Source: Plectrocnemia conspersa (Eukaryota > Arthropoda > Insecta > Trichoptera > Polycentropodidae). Taken from it: a stretch of DNA of 64,000 nucleotides. The notes under the pieces were generated by a model that did not search any database, had not been told where the DNA came from, and was given only the letters and a program-made list of their open reading frames with translations. Positions within the stretch are counted from its first letter, which is position 1. Each line of letters starts with the position of its first letter. The DNA lies in contig VTFK01000334.1 of the NCBI GenBank assembly GCA_009617715.1, forward strand, positions 434,001 through 498,000, written 5' to 3'. Below are positions 59,281 through 64,000 of this stretch, in pieces. A program made the translations under genes and the position numbers.

Positions 59281-61675
59281 CCCTGTAAACAGTTATTGTT
59301 ATATATAGTGTTTCTAAAGTATATATAAAAAAAAATGCCCAAACTACTTTTATGTGAAAACGACTGGAAGATGCACTATCAAACTTTGATACACAATTAA
59401 CATATTTTTTCTACACACGTCTTATTTCATTTGAATTTATAAACAATAGATCTATGAAAAAATAATGTGACAAGATTGAGTTATCTGATGAATTTCTTTC
59501 AAAGAAATATGCTAGCTATTTATGATAAAATATGTATTTTATAAATAAAAAAACGTTTTTACTATACCATTAAACATTTTTATTTCAAATTATTCATAAT
59601 TTTGGTCACAAATTAAATTACAGAATGATTCTTGAAACTTTGCTTTTATGCTAGTGTAATTCACAAGTCATTGTTCATTTTTTTTTATTTATTGCTAATT
59701 CATTAATCAACTTAGGTCGTTTAAATAAATCAGAAATATTTATCGGATAAGAATAAATGACATGCAACATATTTTGTATATTTTTGACAATTCTTAAAAT
59801 ATTAGGTAATTTTCATAATTTTTTTAATAAATAAACATAATTTTTTTGGTTTCTTTTTATATAATATTCTTGCAAAATACGCTATAAATCTGATTAATAA
59901 TAATTTTAATGATTTTTATTAAATATTAATGTCTATATAATGTTTAGTTTCTACGTGGACACTATCAATATACAGAGTTCAAAGTGATCATTTGTAAGAT
60001 ACGTGGCCAATTTCACGAATAATTTCGTCCATTTTCAGATATTACAGACTCTCTGAAACTTTTCTTGACCATATATTGAATTATACTAAAATTATTCGTT
60101 TCTGCATATTTTTTCTTTGAAAAGAAATCCAACCATATCAAAAATATTTTTTTCATTTATATGATTAAATATCTTTTACTTTAACATAAATATTCTATCT
60201 TGCAAATTTCTTAAATAATAGGTTAATTAAAACCTATTTATTAGTGCAGTATTTATATAATAAATATAAACACTAAGATAATTCTGCGAATAATTAAATT
60301 ACCTGTTATTAACTTACAAATACCAACAATAAAAGAACTTTGCCATTTTCATAACAAAAAATAGTATACAAATATAAGTAAGTAACTAATGAAAATACCT
60401 TAAATTAAAACATAAGCACAAAATGCCAAAATGCCAATACATGTGATAACTAATAGAAATAGTAATTATATATTAATATAATTATTAATTATAAAAATCA
60501 GCTAGAATATTTAATGCATAATTAAGTTTGTCCGACGACATGCAATTTTTTAATGGTTTTCAGAGATGATTCAAAACAATACCAAAAATATTATAATATA
60601 GTTTTAATGGATGTCTTTTGGTTTTTTAATATAAATCTCTCAGCTGACCATAAAAATTTCTTGGCCTCACAGTACAAACTTTTGTTATGTGGGAATTAAA
60701 ACGAAAATAAGATGTGAATAAGCCAGCAACAGTAATAACATCGAAGCAATATCACCAGAAATTTTAAATATAGTTATGAAAACTGAGACAAAAGTAGCTG
60801 AATATGTAATAGTAACGCAATAATAGTATTTGATTAAAAATTAATAATATGATAAAAATAAATAACAAATCGTTAAAAAAAAATACATTAAAAAACTAAA
60901 TGTACAGCAAAATCACATCATTACAATTGTGTCTGATTTTATAAAATACAACAATTTTATTGTCATGTAGTTATAACTATAATTACAGAATAAATGTGTA
61001 ATTATAATTATAACAACATAGTAGTATATTTAACCAAAAAATATTCGTAGCAAATACTGAGTTTTAGACTTTAAATTAAATTGTAATAATGATATTTGTA
61101 TAAAAAAGCCTTCAAAAATAAAGTATTTTATGAGTCTTCTTCTGTATTCAGTTTTTGCTAACATATTTTTATTTTTAATTTAATATGTAGTTATTATTCA
61201 ACAAAAAGTATAGTATATAATATTTTTTTTCTTGACCTTTTTGTGGTTTTACATATGTAATATTATTGTTCAAAGCTCAATTAACTTATTGTTAAAGAAG
61301 TGCTTTTACTATTAAAGCATGAACTAGCTCGATTTTATTTAATCATCAAACATTTATCCGTGTAATAAAAAAAGCTAAAAAAATATGATCGATGAGAGCT
61401 ATTTTTAAATAATACGAGATTTGATACAAATTACGAACTATAGGATATATTTATTGAAGTATAATGTATTTTTTCACTGATTTACACCATTTCCATTAAC
61501 TACGTAACTAATTAAAATCATAGTAAATACGTAAAGTTAGGAGCCTAAAACTAAATTTGATATATGCTGTATATCATAATTTATTATAATCAATCATAAA
61601 AATAAAATTAAAATATTTTTCAAGTATTATGTAAAAGTCCTAAGAAAAATAAATAATAAAGAGAAATTTTCTCTG
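59281..61675. other. Long AT-rich stretch
   Basis: About 2.4 kb with no frames above 60 codons, no island, and no inverted or tandem repeat that I can support. Confidence 0.6.
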
Positions 61676-62400
61676 GATGTTTCTTCACTAAAATTCCTCC
61701 ACATTCTGGAATTTTAACGCGTCAATGTTACCATTGCCCTATTACAACACGGTTTAAGGTTGTTGTGTGTGTAGTATCGGTCCAAGTTTTCACCCCCGTA
61801 TCGGGTGGCTGAGCACGGAGGGTCGATGCTAAACTATTCGAATATCGCCATAAAGTTGTCCCCGGCGGGCCGGCCGAAGATGCATGTATCCCGCACGACG
61901 AAACGGGATATGGAAGGATAGCGGCGAAATTTATCGTTTAATAAATGATTACATCGAATGTGCAGAATTCCTCGGTGCGGTAATAAACTTGATAATGCCG
62001 GCACTAACTTTATTTCGTCACCCCCGAAATGGCGACCCTGCGAATACTTTGCCCTCGCTACATTCGGCGGATACATTCCAAAGATCAATTTGCATGCCGA
62101 CAGAATGTGTGCTCTCTAATGGTATGCGTGTATGTGTGATTTTAATAATAAAGAAACAGTCGGCTTACTGAAAGTTGGTCGTGTTGCGTTAAAATGTGGA
62201 GAAAAAGTAATATAAATTAATTTCGCAAAGGTCCTAATTGGTATACGCAATAACTCCTTCGTATTCCCCGAATTGCGTAATGGGTCTAAATGGCGTGTAG
62301 TGTATTTTTCGTTCCTAATTGAATAATATTGTCGTCGCGATAATATAACTTGGTCTTTATTTTTGTTTGACTAAATTATTGTAATTGAAGCGACCCAGCC
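61676..62400. promoter_or_regulatory. GC-balanced island 28 (candidate regulatory element)
   Basis: CpG-containing block with overlapping opposite-strand frames (61834-62088 minus, 61884-62171 plus) that lack domains. Contains GCCGACAGAATGTGTGC and AATTGCGTAATGGGTC. Candidate noncoding regulatory DNA. Confidence 0.35.
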
Positions 62401-63028
62401 GCATAAATAATACTTTTAAGTAATCACTAATGTACCAAATATATTACAAATTATTGTAATAATATATATTAACATTTAAACAAGCAAAATAAATATTTGC
62501 CTGGACTATTTTAATTCCAATAACAAATAAATAATGATATTTTAGTTTAATTTAATATTTCTTTGAGTACGTCCCGCAGTGGGTACAAAAATACATAAGT
62601 AACGATAATAACTTTTTTTTACAAATTTGAACTAATTGCTATGAACGTGGCCATTATTAGATTACTCTAAAATGCAAACGAGTTTTATGCTACTGGGCAA
62701 AGTCAGATGATTAAATCTTATGCAGTTTTTTTGTACTACATATTTAGCGCTAAGTAAGTATTTTTATAATTCAATCGTGTATGAGATATGCTAAAAGCGG
62801 TGCGAGTTTAAATGAACTCTCTTCTGTTCACAACTAATTTAGAGGTCATTCTAACAACCATTTTGAACAAATAAAAGGAAATTTCAATTTGTCTAGAAAG
62901 TAAGGCCTAACAATGAAAGAGAAGACTCTTTACTTGAAAAGGATGCGCAACAGACAATGCGTTTTACCATGCGCAAAAGGACTATTGTTATATTAACATA
63001 TTGTTTGCAATCGACTTAAGGTGGCCAT
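62401..63028. other. AT-rich stretch
   Basis: Nothing recognised; possibly includes the decayed 3' flank of the mariner-like remnant. Confidence 0.45.
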
Positions 63029-63274
63029 TTAGACGTTGTAACTTTTAAGGCGTTCAAGAAAGGATGCAATTGCCTTGACAACATCCTCATCTGCGATTCG
63101 CCAGAACTTTTTCGAACTAGCAATATAAAATATATGACATTTGGTCACAGATATGGTAAGAAGCACGGAGCACACAAGATAATTTAGCTCGACACTCAAC
63201 TTATTTAATTGACTATATAAAATCAACTGATACCAATTTTTCAGGCGTCTATTTTCGCTGAAAAATAACACCAC
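63029..63274 (-). pseudogene. Possible mariner/Tc1 transposase C-terminal remnant
   Basis: Residues about 46-76 of this 81-codon minus frame read CHIFYIASSKKFWRIA then DEDVVKAIASFLERL. This resembles the end of a mariner-type catalytic domain, where PSDYHLFxxLKKFL is followed by a DEEVxxAVxxWL helix. The third catalytic Asp position is occupied by Lys. Residues 1-35 match nothing I know. No terminal inverted repeats or TA duplication were found. An unrelated chance frame remains possible. Confidence 0.38.
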
Positions 63275-63789
63275 TCTGGCATAAAAACAAAAAGTATAGG
63301 CGCTATGTATGTACTTTTATACGCTTGATTACCTAAAAGGGATCATGAATGAATAAATTACCCAAATGCGTAATGATTGGCAAAAATAAAACAGTATTTA
63401 AGAAGAAAAAATCTTAACGTAATAAACAAAAAAAATATTAAAATTGGTAACTATTTTTTAATTTCCTTTGACTGTACATGTTTATAATACAAATTAAAAT
63501 TTATTAACAAAAATATAAAAAAATATATGTCCAATAAGTATTTGGTTATAAAAATTAATTTAAAAAATGTCACTGCAACAAAAATATGCAGACCACAAAT
63601 TAGTAAAAAATACTGCTTGTTATAATTTTGTATGTAATAGTTATATACAATAATAAACAAATAATTTAGATAAGTATTTTCTTATGGATTTAAAAAAGAT
63701 TTACATAGACATATTTTAAAGATCATGAGAATAGTAGCTATATAGAAAAAATATCATTAGTATCAGAGCTAATGCTTAAATTATTTCCC
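63275..63789. other. AT-rich stretch
   Basis: A minus frame at 63451-63660 is low-complexity and hydrophobic by composition. Nothing recognised. Confidence 0.5.
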
Positions 63790-64000
63790 AAAAAATTTTC
63801 GAGAAAAATGACAAATCGAGAATTCTCACATTTTTTAAAAATTGCAGATTTTTCTTGGAATTATTACAAGTCCTTGTTTATACAAACTTTAATTTGTACG
63901 AATATTTTAAAATGTTTTACAACTGCTGCATTTTTTTATACCACTGCATAAAAGGGTGGGGCTGTGCCAGATGCTTTAAAGTATACGTACTTTCTAAGAA
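63790..64000 (+). repeat. Interspersed repeat R, copy c (runs off the window)
   Basis: Contains AAATCGAGAATTCTCACATT, TTAATTTGTACGAATATTTT, ACAACTGCTGCATTTTTTTA, CACTGCATAAAAGGGTGGGG and TACGTACTTTCTAAGAA. These match copy a (50050-50410) block for block, and copy b (inverted) in part. The window ends inside the repeat. Confidence 0.6.

Overview
The window looks like gene-poor, AT-rich arthropod (most likely insect) nuclear DNA. The evidence is the very AT-rich background, the absence of any dense or intact protein-coding gene on either strand, and a mixture of transposon families typical of insects. These include piggyBac-like MITEs with TTAA target duplications, hAT, pogo/Tigger and mariner-like remnants, Jockey/CR1-type non-LTR retrotransposons, a Penelope-like fragment and a tRNA-derived SINE. 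I cannot fix the order from sequence alone. No viral, plasmid, bacterial or CRISPR signal was seen.

Layout. From end to end, long AT-rich stretches alternate with about 25-30 islands of more GC-balanced, CpG-containing DNA, each roughly 200-850 bp and spaced about 1-4 kb apart. The main ones lie near 2.4-3.1, 5.6-6.0, 7.0-7.5, 9.7-10.7, 13.3-13.8, 16.0-16.8, 18.4-19.0, 22.4-22.8, 25.0-26.3, 30.2-30.7, 33.4-33.6, 36.1-36.4, 37.4-37.9, 40.0-40.4, 41.6-43.0, 44.4-45.5, 46.6-46.8, 47.7-49.5, 51.6-52.4, 55.1-55.6, 56.3-56.7, 58.4-59.3 and 61.7-62.4 kb. They lack convincing exons but carry homeodomain-type TAAT cores, E-boxes, a CRE, HMG-box-like motifs and palindromes. The arrangement resembles a gene desert or very large intron with conserved noncoding (enhancer-like) elements around a developmental gene. 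That is inference and needs a cross-species alignment.

Mobile DNA. Recognisable items are: a deleted pogo/Tigger element with an exact TA duplication (11.1-12.2 kb); a piggyBac-like MITE grossly expanded by (TA)n (15.0-16.0 kb); a Penelope-like GIY-YIG fragment split by a 5'-truncated Jockey/CR1-like element and followed by a hammerhead-like core (20.6-22.3 kb); foldback elements (20.1 and 23.5-24.0 kb); two interlocked long-TIR TTAA elements (27.6-28.8 kb); a 255-bp hAT MITE with a perfect 8-bp duplication inside a larger inverted repeat (31.7-32.4 kb); a 113-bp TTAA MITE (35.3 kb) inside another inverted-repeat pair; a decayed RT (38.6-39.1 kb); a three-copy tandem array resembling hAT termini followed by a decayed hAT transposase (52.8-54.6 kb); a three-copy unclassified interspersed repeat (50.1, 58.0 and 63.9 kb); and a mariner-like transposase tail (63.0-63.3 kb).

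Degraded host-gene-like fragments. A C2H2 zinc-finger remnant lies at 7.85-8.1 kb; in its best finger both zinc-binding cysteines have become tyrosine. A weak ABC-transporter-like fragment lies at 0.4-0.7 kb. Neither appears functional. Because no intact gene was found, there is no operon or pathway to describe. The biology here is regulatory-looking DNA interleaved with layers of transposon insertion and decay.
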